From the NCBI GenBank assembly GCA_038373885.1, contig JAWZYV010017538.1, forward strand, positions 372,001-436,000: a DNA stretch of 64,000 bases, written 5' to 3'. The stretch comes from Cheiracanthium punctorium (lineage: Eukaryota > Arthropoda > Arachnida > Araneae > Cheiracanthiidae). Within the stretch, counting starts at the first letter, position 1. Each line of letters starts with the position of its first letter. Below the pieces are notes generated by a model. That model did not search any database and was not told where the DNA came from. It saw only the letters and a program-made list of their open reading frames with translations. Made by a program: the position numbers and the translations under genes. Positions 11,491 to 22,345 of this stretch are shown here, piece by piece.

Positions 11491-12900
11491 AAATAGAACT
11501 TTTATTTGATTCATAAGTTTATTAAAGCATATCGCCGTAGTCAAGCCAATATCTGCTATTTGCAAAAAAACATATTTATTATTACCAGTTTTTATTAGCA
11601 GTTATTATTTGATAATGTTCTGGCCGATTCACGTAGTTTATTTCTTCTTCATGGTATGTATAGTGTTCTCAGTTCACCGCACAATGCTTAGAGTCACATG
11701 GAAGTCCTTTTAAACGAAAATTCTTTTAGTAAACGAGTCGTAATAGTCAAAGTGTAGAAATTTCCGAAAAGTGCACATAGCAGATATTTATTTGACAACA
11801 ACGACATCCTGAGTTGTGAAAATTTCATGTCGACACTATCTTTTTACTCGATATTTTAACGTAGCTTGTCAATATCTGAAACACAAAATTTTATTCATTT
11901 TCAAGGAAAATTAAATGCATCGGCTACAAACTACTGAAGAAACAACTCAATTTTATGCCACAATTTTTGAAATATTGCATGTACTTCAACATATTTTATA
12001 TGTATAAAAAATAATTTATGAAATCCTAGCGATAGCCATAACGTTTCTGTACTGAATATACTTTTTTCTCTTATTAAGTATAAATTATTTCAAAACATCA
12101 TAGGTGCAAGAATGGAGCACGTAGCCATAAAAGAATATTCAGGATGCGCCCAAAAAGAGGAAAAAGTCGATTTTCTCCCCGAAAAAGGTTAATTATTGAG
12201 ATTCATAAAAAATGTAAATAAATAAAATATTCAAATTTTCCAGAATTCGAACCAGTAGTTTTAGATACATCAACTAATGCAGTTAACAATGTAACTTTTA
12301 GTGATTATAGTATTTAAAGTGTTCAAAATCTCGCTTCAGTTCATTCATTATTCCCCCCCCCCCCCCGTCGTTTCAGGTTAAAACAGACCTACACACACAT
12401 AAATTAATTATACATATGTATGTGTGTAATTAATTTTTTTATTCCGCATCGTTGTAAAGTGTTTTAAATTTTATAGCACCAGGCGTAATTGATAAAAAAT
12501 ATATTTTCGTGTATCCAAAATTGATTATTTATAAAATACTCTATAAATTTATCATTCTTATAAGTAACGCGTTAGAAATAATGTATGACAATTTGTCTGC
12601 ACATTGTACTATCCAAAACGATAAAACATAGTTAAGTAATTAAACGTTTGTTACAATCACCATGAAATAAATATATATGAATATATCGTACTTAGAGATT
12701 ATGGCGTTTCTGTGTTATTTCTAGTACTAGTTTGTATCTCTGCTAGTTTCAAAGTGTCTTTTTTAAAAGGCAATAATATCTCAGAGTAGAAACGAATTAT
12801 ATCTACATTAAGCTATAGATTGTAATTTTTTTCGGTTGCTGATAAAACAATTCTTACCTTAAATGTATTTCCATTGTAAAAACTATTTACCGTATATTTT
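11491..12900. other. Intron, no gene seen
   Basis: AT-rich; a C13 run at about 12,354 and a small hairpin at 12,388-12,440 (ACACACATAAATTAATTA... against TGTGTGTAATTAATT). Confidence 0.55.
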
Positions 12901-12916
12901 TAAGCAAAAGTATGAT

Positions 12917-12928
12917 TTATATATATAA

Positions 12929-12966
<38 letters not shown>

Positions 12967-12996
12967 CATAGATATGTCGCATACATACATGTATCC

Positions 12997-13035
<39 letters not shown>
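12917..13035. repeat. Compound microsatellite (TA)n/(CATA)n/(GT)n
   Basis: TATATA runs at 12,917-12,961, CATACATA units, another TATATA run and GTGTGTGT at 13,013-13,035. Confidence 0.9.
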
Positions 13036-13646
13036 CGATTTGTTTCTTGCATTGCTGTATTTATGTACATTTGAAACGGTGGAACATTTTTTTAAACTGC
13101 CTTTTATAGCCCATATTATAAAAAAGTCATTAATTTTTCACATTCATTTATAACATCGGATTGCATTCCTCCATAACGGTGGCATTTGAAGAAATTTTTT
13201 TATTCAACACCGTCATAATTTATAATATTACTCCTTTAGTAAACTAACTGGGTATAACTAAAGTAACTCTGATTTCTATAACTGCAGTCAAAAACATGAA
13301 GACAAAAAATTTTAAATTGCGTAAGATGGATAATAAGATTTATGTTATATCAAAGTAAATTCGCAATATAAGCGATAATAAATAGCTCATCGAGATTAAA
13401 CCTTTTAACATTTTTCACTAGATTAAAATAAATAATTTTCTTAAGCCATCGAGGATTTATATATTTAAATTTAAGCGTTTATCTCTCTACAGGCGCCTTG
13501 TAACTAAATAATAAGTAATTCTATGTCAATATATACCACGGTAGTTTCAACAAAAAAGACTATCTGAACACTTTATTTACTTTTACATTCCATGTTATCA
13601 TCTATATATTTATAATTAAGCTAATTTCTAATGCATTGTGTTTCAG
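13036..13646. other. Intron, no gene seen
   Basis: AT-rich, no repeat or ORF of note. Confidence 0.55.
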
Positions 13647-13710
13647 GAACCTGAGACCGGAAAAGATATTGAAAGCTGTACCAAAGTTGCTAACTGGTGG
13701 TTTCTAGACT
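13647..13710 (+). CDS. rdgA: DGK zeta/iota-like exon 2 of window
   Basis: A 64-base exon lies between a TTTCAG acceptor and a GTAAGATTT donor. Phase 0 to phase 1 gives EPETGKDIESCTKVANWWFLD plus one base. The tail WWFLD corresponds to the WCFLD motif of vertebrate DGK zeta, just before the conserved FYRID-AQEHL block, and this fixes the frame. A second frame reads NLRPEKILKAVPKLL but hits TAG inside the exon and does not join the next exon, so it is rejected. Intron before it: about 6.7 kb. Intron after it: 1.5 kb, the shortest seen in this gene. Confidence 0.85.
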
Positions 13711-15211
13711 GTAAGATTTCGTATTAGCTGTTCAGAATGAATATTTAAAATAAAACTAAAAAAGTATAAATTATACTTTGCAACAATATTCGCAATAAAG
13801 AAGTTTTGCGGATTTTGTTGCAAGAAATGCCTGTAAAATAGCTTTTATAAATTAAGAAGGAAGTTTTTTATGCTTTCTTATGGTGAAAACAATTGCTTTA
13901 ATTCATAAAATATTTTAGTAAACATATGGTACTTATAATGAGGTAGATTAATGCGGATTTTGCAATATATTAAGTAACTTTGTTGCAGTTTATTTTTATT
14001 GTAAAACATTTGAAATAGGATAAGATGGCGTAAATGGGAAGCAAAATAGCATAATTGGACTTGACGTAATGCTGCACCTGTTGCAAGAGACATAAGGACT
14101 TAGTATTTTCCCCCCTGAAATCTGACAACAGTTGCCTTTCTGAACAGGGAGGCATTTGCCAACAATCAGAAGTTTTAAACGGCTGTGTAAAGAAATTTTG
14201 TCAAGGTGGCCCCCTTACCTCTTTGGTAGGGTTAGTGCAGTCGCCAGCCAATATTTTTGATAAGGCTAGTGATAGAATTTTGGGTGGGTAATCCTAGGGA
14301 AAGAAATCGTTGGTTTATCTTAGAAACCTTTTAAGTAAACTCGTTTGGATTCAGAAATAATTGGTAAGGTGGGGTAAGTGGGACATCAAAATCGCACAAT
14401 ATTGACTTTTACGTAATAGTACACCAGCAACTTTTTTTTTTTTTTTTACGCAGCAGAAAATGCATTTATTCATATTGTGTTTATTTTAATGTAAGCACAT
14501 TTACACTGCTTTTTTCTTTCGTCATGAAATATTTAAACATAAAAAATAACATGTATGAATGCAATAAGGCTAATAAAACAACTGAACTTAAATTGGCCGG
14601 GACTATATAATAGGTAGCTAGCAAATAAAAGAAAAAGAAAAAAGAATTAATCAATAAGTAATGCATGTTTGGTCAAAAATATTTAAACTGATCTGAGTGG
14701 GTCAAGTAGCCTGCAATTTTCTTAACTGTTCAGTCGAGCTTCATTCTCATTTGTGATTGATTGCTCTCTACTATCTCTCTGCATGCACGTTCAATAATGG
14801 CTATATATTAAGGCGGGTTTTAATTTCATCACTTTTCAGCAATGATGAAGATACGACATTTACAGTCAAAACCACTCTTTCAGATTAATTTATTCTTTGA
14901 GTTTTTATTTATCTTCAACATTAGGATGTTTCTATTTGCTTTTAAAACCAAGCTGTATTTATTTATTGATTTTTTTTTAAATCTGAGAATGACCTTAAAA
15001 TTCCTACTGTCTTAGTTATTTAACTAACCTTACATAACTTTCCAATTAATCTTTAGTATAGATATAAGGATTACATTTCGCATTACGCTCGATATTTGAT
15101 GATACACGGTTTTTATAGATTGCCAGTAATAATCACTTCAAAACCCCTCTTGTGCCTGAGTATAAGATTACATCATTAGATATTAATTATTACTGTCCGT
15201 TCTAAATCTAG
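13711..15211. other. Intron, no gene seen
   Basis: Short minus-strand ORFs at 13,878-14,155 and 14,481-14,666 have AT-driven composition and no recognisable motif; they are not called genes. Confidence 0.5.
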
Positions 15212-15428
15212 CTTGCAGCGGAGAAAAGTTTTTCCGGATTGATGAAGCCCAAGAACACTTGTACTACGTGAACGATATTTGCGACGAAGAACTCTACATA
15301 GCTGAGCAGAGAGAATCGGCCGATGACGTCACGAATGACGCCACGAAGGTGGAGCCTGATGGTGATGACGTAAGTCGGGTATCGACGTCATCCAGCAGTC
15401 GGCAGTCACAAGAAAGCGGAGACGATAG
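15212..15428 (+). CDS. rdgA: DGK zeta/iota-like exon 3 of window (AQEHL block)
   Basis: The 217-base exon begins after AAATCTAG and ends AG|GTAATTTG, phase 1 to phase 2. It encodes SCSGEKFFRIDEAQEHL, then YYVNDICDEELYIAEQ, and a polar tail with VSTSSSSRQSQESGDD. The block FFRID.AQEHL.YV..IC.DE.YI is a close match to the segment of type IV DGKs between the catalytic module and the ankyrin repeats, and is the strongest single piece of evidence for the family call. The exon is visibly richer in GC than its flanks. The alternative acceptor GCTTGCAG a few bases downstream gives an early stop. Confidence 0.92.
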
Positions 15429-15665
15429 GTAATTTGAATTCTTTTATCAATTCCCGGCAGCTGTGAACGCGATAAGGGTTATTAGTGGATATGCCCGATA
15501 AACCTTGACAGATTCAGTTAAAGAGAACTAGGATATATGATTTATTTGAACAGAGATGGAGTGATAAATTTTTTTTAAAATTGAAATTGATCACTTTCTA
15601 GATGCTTTATATCTTCTGACCACTTTTAGGAGATAAGTTACATTCTAAAAGAAGAAAGGTCTGAT

Positions 15666-15811
15666 GCATAGGCGTAAATTTGCATTACACTAGGGGGGGG
15701 CAAAATGTTTCCTAATGTAGAAAATATTTTCGAATAGAGAAAAATCTGAGTTATCGTGAATTTTTTGAGAGGGCAATGCCTCCCTCCGCGCCCTTAGTAA
15801 GTTACGCCTAT
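15666..15811. mobile_element. Small hAT-like MITE with 8-bp target duplication
   Basis: GGTCTGAT is found at 15,658-15,665 and again at 15,812-15,819. Between them the ends are inverted: ATAGGCGTAA and TTACGCCTAT. Length 146. An 8-base duplication is usual for hAT elements; no coding content is present. Confidence 0.6.
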
Positions 15812-15819
15812 GGTCTGAT

Positions 15820-16336
15820 ACACGGTAAAAATATCACATAAACTTTAATTTTTAAGATAAATTTGCATTCACAAAAGTGTCTGGCACTTGAGTGAAATGA
15901 CAACAAGGTTATTCCTTTTTTGGTCCACATTACCATATCGTACCACTGGAAGGGGATAAAAATTAGATGGTAGCCCTTTCTTATTTCCACCACTTCAGTT
16001 TTGGGCATGAAACCTGGTCCACGATTTTAACAACACACTACTTATCAGCAAACAGCAACTATGGGCGATAATCGAAAGAAGCGCGGAAATTTTAAGCCAC
16101 CAGAGTCGTTTAACTCTAGGGTCAGTCAGCAAAGTCACGGACCATGCTTTTTGCAAAAGTGACATCAGTTTGCAATGTGTCAATAAGTCTTTGATGCATA
16201 CATTACAATCTGATATACCTCAAGCTTAATGGAATGAACTCATAATTATTCAATTTATTCGAATAGCTAATTTTTGCTAAGCTTCTCGCGAAAAAGTCTG
16301 AATCAGTAAAATATTACGAAAAATTAGAGCTAAGGA
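15820..16336. other. Intron, no gene recognised
   Basis: Minus-strand ORFs of 66 and 62 codons lie here, unrecognised. Composition is somewhat more balanced than the neighbourhood, so an old repeat is possible. Confidence 0.4.
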
Positions 16337-16340
16337 TATT

Positions 16341-17258
16341 GTTGCAGAATACTCTGCTAATTTCTGGGTTCGTCGTTCTAAAGTCCTGTAGGTATAGAAA
16401 GTTTTAGTAAAGAGTCCACATGTCGGAATGGAACACGAACTTTATTGCTTCTAGAACTTCGTCGAACAATCATTTGTACTAAATTCACAAGCACAGTCAG
16501 ACAGTAACGTGCTTATAACAGTCCGCTTAGAACAGAAGCTTTCACAAATGCAGTATTTCTCACACAAAATGAAACACTTTCACAGGCAAAAATTCAGTGG
16601 AGATATGCAAGGGATATCGTAAGTAGTTCCTGAAGACTCAGCAATGAAGAATTAGCTTACTTAAACACAAAGCTTCAAAAAGTCAAGCGAAAATACCGCT
16701 TCTATAGCACAATTCACAGCGTAATACAGCGAACACACTCAACGAAAATGCTCGGTGAGAAACTGACTCGTCGGTCTCTCTCAGCCTCCTATTTATAGGT
16801 GTCGCCGAAGTTAAAAGAAGCTTCGCGAAGAATGTATTTCCCAAAGATTCCACATAAAACGGGACTTTTCATTACGTCATAGAAGAGAAATAGAGTAATA
16901 TTAGGCTATTATGTGATGTTATTGTCGTAAAACAAACTTTAAAAACTCCATTGGAAAAATCGGCCAAATATGCGAAATGTCGCTAAGCGTGGAGACTTTT
17001 CGGCAAAATATCGCCAAATGTGGCGGCAAAAATAAGTCCCCAAAAGTGAGGTGAACGAAGGGCTAGAAGCAGTATTTCTCGAGATTTCTAAGAAACACTA
17101 TACTAACATATGGGGAAACCCATAACTACAAATCTCTGGTTCAAGTTAACCGATTTTGATGCAACAAAATGCAATATTTAACTATTTGACGCGTAGAATA
17201 CGAAATTTTAAACTCTTTTTAACAACCAGGTGGTAGAACGGACCGAAAATTTGTAACA
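16341..17258 (-). mobile_element. Solo LTR, copy 1, minus orientation
   Basis: Read on the minus strand the unit begins TGTTACAA and ends CTGCAACA (TG...CA ends). ATAT occurs directly on both sides (16,337-16,340; 17,259-17,262), a 4-base target duplication. A TATA box, CTATAAATAG, is at 16,789-16,798 and AATAAA lies downstream of it at 16,441-16,446, both on the minus strand, as expected for promoter and polyA signal of an LTR. The unit is similar along its length to 17,459-18,340. No internal retroelement region lies between them. A 4-base duplication is compatible with Ty3/gypsy-type or related elements. Confidence 0.7.
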
Positions 17259-17274
17259 ATATTGTAACTTAACA

Positions 17275-17365
17275 TCTTTTAATGACCAGTTAATTAACAG
17301 TTCTTTTAATGACCATAATTAATGTTTTAATTAACAGTTCTTTTAATGACCATAGAAATTAGATC
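17275..17365. repeat. Short tandem repeat between the LTRs
   Basis: CTTTTAATGACCA is repeated three times with AATTAACAGTT in between. Confidence 0.7.
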
Positions 17366-17458
17366 CAAGTTAGGTTCAAAAGATACTGTGATAAAACGGC
17401 AAAATATTGTTGAAAGATTTAATTTTCTTGCAATTGTATAAGTATATTATGAAAATAC

Positions 17459-18340
17459 TGTATCAAAAAACTCTGCTTAATTTCCGGGTTCATAACTTTA
17501 AAGTCCAGTGTACATGGAATGTTCCAGTAATCGGTCCCGTTGACAGGACAGAACACAAATTTTATTGATTCTAGATGTTCGACGAACAATCTGCTATGCA
17601 CAATGCACAGCAATTAATAAGAAATAACACGTTTTATAGCAATCAGCTTAACACAAAAGCTTTCTCTGATGCCGTATTTCACACACAATAAAATCCTTCC
17701 ACGGCTAAAATTCAGAGTAAATTCGCGAGGAAAATTATAAGCAGTTCCTGGAGAGTCAACAATGAAGAATTCACAAACAGGTTTCAAAAATAAGCTTCTC
17801 TAAAAAAAGTCGCTCACAAAAGGTCGTTTACAGAATCACACAATACTGAGATTTCTGCTCTCAGCAGAACCAACGTCTGCTCGCAACAGCTGACAATGCT
17901 CGTAACAGCTGAACCAACTGCTGGGACGCGATCCGCCCTTATATAGGTCTCCGAAATTTCTAGCACTCTCGCTGTTAATTCCACCCCCAGGAACATTTCG
18001 TTTGGTCGCGTATTTTGATGGCGTAGTACCAATGCTTTTATGTAATTTAATGCCAATGCAGGAAAGCAAGCATTACAGGTCTTCTTAGTGAGATCGCTCC
18101 AAAGGTCGCCAAGGTTGTCGACTTTTTAACGAAAAATCACCAAATTGACGCCAAAAATAAGTTTTCTTAATTGAAGTCAGCTTAACGATAGCGTCAATAT
18201 TTCTCGAGAATTCGAAAAAATCCTATGTTAAACAATGGGGACACCCTAAACTCCGTACCTCGTTTAATAGTTAACAGATTTTCAAGCAACAAAATGCGAA
18301 TAGTACCCAGAAGAGTGGATCACCCCAAAATTTCGTAACT
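17459..18340 (-). mobile_element. Solo LTR, copy 2, diverged, minus orientation
   Basis: Homologous in order to the LTR at 16,341-17,258. Shared pieces include CTCTGCT.AATTTC.GGGTTC, the AATAAA (minus strand) at 17,561-17,566, CAATGAAGAATT, the TATA box CCTATATAA (minus) near 17,939-17,947, and TATTTCTCGAGA near the far end. Ends are decayed and no target duplication was found. Minus-strand ORFs at 17,814-18,069 lie in the LTR and are not taken as genes. Confidence 0.65.
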
Positions 18341-18344
18341 CTGC

Positions 18345-19060
18345 CAACTCCCCAAGGACTGCACGTCCTGGGCAATACAGTCCCTAGTTAGGAGGTCACA
18401 TAAACATTTCAATACACACCTAACAATAGCTCCTTATAATACAATTTAAACAAATAAACAATAAACATAATACGCAAGTACACATTAATAAATAATAACC
18501 ATATTAAACAAATACACATATACATAAAACTAAATATATTACAAGTACGTACATTGCGTGAAATGAGAGAAGGGAAAGAGAGTTACAGACCATGGTCTGA
18601 TAATAGCCAGACCCAGATTACCGAATACACCCATAAGGCCCAGGCCTATAGTAAAAAAAAGTCTAGGGTTAGGTATAGTAAAAAAAGTCAAAACTACAAT
18701 ATTTGTTATTTATACTTGTGGAATAGATGGGAATAGGTGGGAGGGGGGCCTCGGAATGATAGCGGGCCTATAATATCTGAAAGTGTTAATCAGGCCCTGA
18801 TAATAACATTAAAGTAATTAATCACATTCGCGATAAATAACTCTCTTCTCATAGTACACGACTCTTGGTTTCGTGTTAGGTGACTTGCGAATCCGCACGA
18901 CGACATCGTTCAGTCTGTTTAGGACTGTGCATTGTGTATGTCATGAAGAGCAATTTTTTTAAACCTTAAACTTCGGATGCATCGCAGTGAAATGAGCTCT
19001 AGTGAATGTTTAAACACATCTTATCAGTCAAAGGGTTGAAAGTGTCTTGCTTCTTTCCAG
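18345..19060. other. Intron, possible repeat debris
   Basis: AC/AT-rich to 18,550, then a GC-richer piece (GGCCCAGGCCTATAG, GAGGGGGGCCTCGG) that may be an old repeat. Nothing coding. Confidence 0.4.
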
Positions 19061-19416
19061 GGAAACTGAAGACACTAATAGCAGAGCAGAACAAGAAGCT
19101 GTGAAACAAGCGACTGAAACTTCTCCGTCCACGCCAGACTCTTTGGAATCTGCTAAGCCGATAATAGCAGACCCTGGAAAAGAAGCCGAAATTTCCCTGT
19201 TGTTAAAGGAGTCCGAGCAGATTTCCCCGCTCAAAAGAAAACTGTCTTCTCCTGCGGATATGCAGATTATCGTGGAATCCGAGTCTGAGATGGCGGATAC
19301 AGAGCTTGACGACAGCGAAGATTCGGAAGAAAAGCCAACAGACAACAAAGAGATGCTGTTCGTGCCAGACAGGAAATTGTCCATCGCCTCTCTCAAAATA
19401 AGCGAATCGGATATGG
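19061..19416 (+). CDS. rdgA: DGK zeta/iota-like exon 4 of window (acidic linker)
   Basis: The largest exon seen, 356 bases, with acceptor TTCTTTCCAG and donor ATGG|GTCAGT. It encodes a disordered-looking, highly acidic linker that joins the AQEHL block to the ankyrin repeats. Features are a Glu/Thr-rich start, a basic Ser patch SPLKRKLSSP, an acidic run with DTELDDSEDSEEKP, and RKLSIASLKI near the end. RKLS and KRKLSS resemble basophilic kinase target sites; this is inference. Vertebrate DGK zeta has a Pro/Ser-rich linker at the same place, so length and sequence here are lineage-specific. The plus-strand frame is correct; an overlapping minus-strand ORF of 122 codons is a shadow of it. Confidence 0.85.
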
Positions 19417-19519
19417 GTCAGTATACAAGACGTCATTGATTTAATCTTTACTACTGTTACGGATATAAATTTGTTGCTGTTGTGGTGAACATGTATATTG
19501 AATTAGTGTGCGTAGCTCA

Positions 19520-19745
19520 AGCCCGCTTATAAATCCTCGTCAGAAGGACAACGCAAGGGGGTGTGCCCTCCGTGGGGGTCTTCCTAAGGGGTCTTAACCC
19601 GTATTTGCACTAAGTTTCGGAGAAAACTACGGAAAACACCGAACGGTTAGGTCGAAGGACGCGCGATGGGACCCGAAACGGGACCTTCACACCTCGCCCG
19701 TCTACCGTTCCCAGTGACAAAACCACTGTGCCATGGTGAGGCTAT
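19520..19745 (-). mobile_element. tRNA-derived SINE (family A), minus orientation
   Basis: On the minus strand it starts with TGGCACAGTGGTTTTGTCACTG (box A-like) and carries TTTCGGGTCCCATCGCGCG (box B-like). The body, TAACGG...AACGTG-like with a (T)TAAGACCCC..TTAGGAAG 3' part, is shared with the copies at 22,145, 27,501 and 42,680. Confidence 0.6.
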
Positions 19746-20047
19746 GAATTTATATTCGTTGAATTGAGGTGTTCCTTATACAGAGTCTCCCAAAAATATG
19801 GTAAACGTCTCAATTCTTCATCAATTAGAGATAAGTGAGCCCGCGTACGCTAATGGAAGCTGCTGCACGCAAAATCTGTTCGAGGTTCGAATGTCCTTCA
19901 TGATCAAACGATACCTCTGCGGGTACCGATTTCAGGTGCTAGGTGTCCCATCTCGAATTGGTTCAAAATTAGGAGAACATATGCTAGGAAACAACGTTGG
20001 TCTGCCTAATAAGCACCCACAAAATGAAATGACCAACATCTGCGGCC

Positions 20048-20413
20048 CTTATTGTTGTGGTGAAGCTTCCAGTAAGCCGCTGACCCGGCCATTAGAAAGA
20101 AATAAAAAAGAGAGATAAATAGGCAGTAGAAATTGAAAAAAAAAAAGTTCAAAATAAGGAAGGAAAAAAGAAAAAACTACCCAAGCAGTATAATGTGCCT
20201 GATGCCCTAACAGAAAGTGAGAATTATATCCTTATTGTTGTGGTGAAGCTTCCAGTAAGCTGCTGACCCAGCCATTAGAAAGAAATAAAAAAGAGAGATA
20301 AATGGGCAGTAGAAATTGAAAAAAAAAAGTTCAAAATAAGGAAGGAAAAAAGAAACAAATTCTCAAGCAGTATAACGTGCCTGATGCCCTAACGGAAAGT
20401 GAGAATTATATCC
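20048..20413. repeat. Tandem duplication, two units of 183 bp
   Basis: Units start at 20,048 and 20,231 with CTTATTGTTGTGGTGAAGCTTC. They agree almost base for base through the A-rich middle to GAGAATTATATCC, so this is a recent duplication. A 106-codon ORF ending at 20,118 runs into unit 1 but has no recognisable domain and is not called a gene. Confidence 0.85.
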
Positions 20414-21270
20414 TAAAAATATTAAGAGATTTAAAGATAAATACACGTTGACTTAAACTACTTTTTGGTGCCTATCTAAAGAAAAATAAATTCGCGTCGG
20501 ATAATCGCGTTTCCGGGGTCGTGCAGAAATTATGTAAGAAAATAATATTTTGCACTCTTATTAGTAAATTTTTACATTCAAATTTATGTATAGCCCCGGA
20601 CCATCTTTGTTTAAAGATATTTCTGAGACGTTTTATCATGATAGGCTGAAATTTTGTCCATCACCTCATTAGTGTATGGAGCATATTTTATTAACTGGGA
20701 ATTTTCTTGCATAGGGGGCCTTATGAAAATTAAAAAAGTGTCACTTTTTGCAAATTAACGAGTAACAAGAGAGATTTGTCTTTTTTCCCACTTTATTTTG
20801 AAAAAAAAAAAAGTGTTACAATTTACATTGCCCAGTCATCTCTTAAAGAATTAACTGTGTTACTATCTTTTTGAGACACTTTGTAGTATATCCTGTCAAA
20901 AAAGTATTCGAGTTATTGGCATACTAAGTAGAGGCAAGGCTAACCTCGAATCGTCATTTATTTGTGCATTACTTTCAGAAAGGTTAAATATGATTTGAAA
21001 TGTTTTGAACTTGTTAGAAAACTCAATATTTGATTCCCTTATAAATTGAAAGTAATTCTCTGAACACAATGGATCCTTGCATGCGATATGCATGAAGTGA
21101 AAGAATTGAGCCAATTCAGAAACGAATCATCACTGATAAAGTAATAGATTTTCTACATGACATAATCAAAATAAATCAATTCAAGATGAGCTACTTCAAA
21201 CTAAAAGAAAATCCGACATATATTGAAGCATTTTTATAAATTAACTTTTGCTTTTTGTTTCATCCTAGAT
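20414..21270. other. Intron, no gene seen
   Basis: AT-rich with an A11 run near 20,801; no motif of note. Confidence 0.5.
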
Positions 21271-21279
21271 CGGACTGGA

Positions 21280-21440
21280 GCACCAGTATAGGCTCCCATT
21301 GCATGAGGGGGGGGTCGCGAACCGGTATATTAACCCTTTAGGTTGCTAGAGTTAACATAAATATTTTAAAATAGGTGTTTTTTAATAACTGGTGTACATT
21401 TTCAGAGGGTTTAACCCCCCCTTAAATACGCCACTGGGAA
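21280..21440. repeat. Possible MITE debris
   Basis: GCATGAGGGGGGGGTCGCG and TTTAACCCCCCCTTAAATACGCCACTGGGAATG resemble ends of G-run repeats also seen near 15,690, 30,155 and 45,960. Boundaries uncertain. Confidence 0.3.
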
Positions 21441-22144
21441 TGCACTACCTTAAAAGCTTTTTCCCACTTAAAAATAAAAAACGTAGGTGAGGAACTTTGG
21501 CAAGAAGTAACTTGTGAATATTAACAACAATCGTTAGACGTCTTAATGGCATTGTTAAGATTCAAGAAAAACTAATTTAACTAATATTTTTAAGACTTAT
21601 AACAGCAGATTTCCCATTGGAAATGGCATGTGTGTCAGTTAAATTAGTATTTTTATGAGTTCATTCCGCAGAACTCATGCACAGGACCTGATTTACTGCT
21701 CAGTGTACTAGGCCACGGCTAAGCTCCCCCCCCCCCCTCACCCCGCGTTTAAAAGGCCCCAAAATTATTCAAATAGTTTAAGTTCCATTCCTAAAAAATC
21801 TTTGAGAATTACATTCCTTTTATGGGAGGGGGAGGCGGGTTATTGATATAATCTTTATTTTATAAGGCATAATCTTCAAGTAAATGACAATTTATGGACT
21901 TACGCTAAAAATCTTTGGACAGGGTAAAGATGGATGGAGTTTACCCAAAATACAGCTTTTAGTTGTGCTACTTCGAACAATTGTACCCTATGACTTTTAC
22001 AATGATTACTATGAAGTGCTTGTGCTCTACAACGACTCTCAAGGTTTGTGCTCGCGTGCAAACGGGGGCCCGCAGCAGAGCATTCAAGCATTCTTACTGG
22101 AAAGCAACGTTGGGTACAAAAGGAAGAATCCCTGCCGTTGCGTC

Positions 22145-22345
22145 CTTGAAACTCACTGAACATGGTAGATAATTGAAGTATGAAGGTGCCGGGTTTCGGC
22201 CTATCGCGCGGCCATCGATCTAACGGTCTGGAGTTTTGGGCGGTTTTCTCCAGATATAGCGTGAACATGCGTTAGAATCCCTTAAAAAGTCCTTCGCCAG
22301 ATAGCCCTCCTTAGGCAGGTAGTCCTCGGGTGGCTTTGCCTTGAT
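22145..22345 (+). mobile_element. tRNA-derived SINE (family A), plus orientation, decayed head
   Basis: GGGTTTCGGCCTATCGCGCGG (box B region), TAACGGTCTGGAGTTTTGGG, the CTCCAGATATAGCGTGAACA segment and GCGTTAGAATCCCTTAAAAAGTC align with the copy at 27,501-27,737. The box A part is not convincing. Confidence 0.6.

Noticed and set aside
13647..13710. Alternative frame NLRPEKILKAVPKLL in exon 2
   Set aside because: It stops at TAG within the exon and does not connect to the FFRID-AQEHL exon; the WWFLD frame does.
19028..19396. 122-codon minus-strand ORF, Ser-rich
   Set aside because: Complement of the acidic Glu/Asp/Ser linker exon of the DGK gene; Ser runs come from antisense GAA/GAC/TCx codons.
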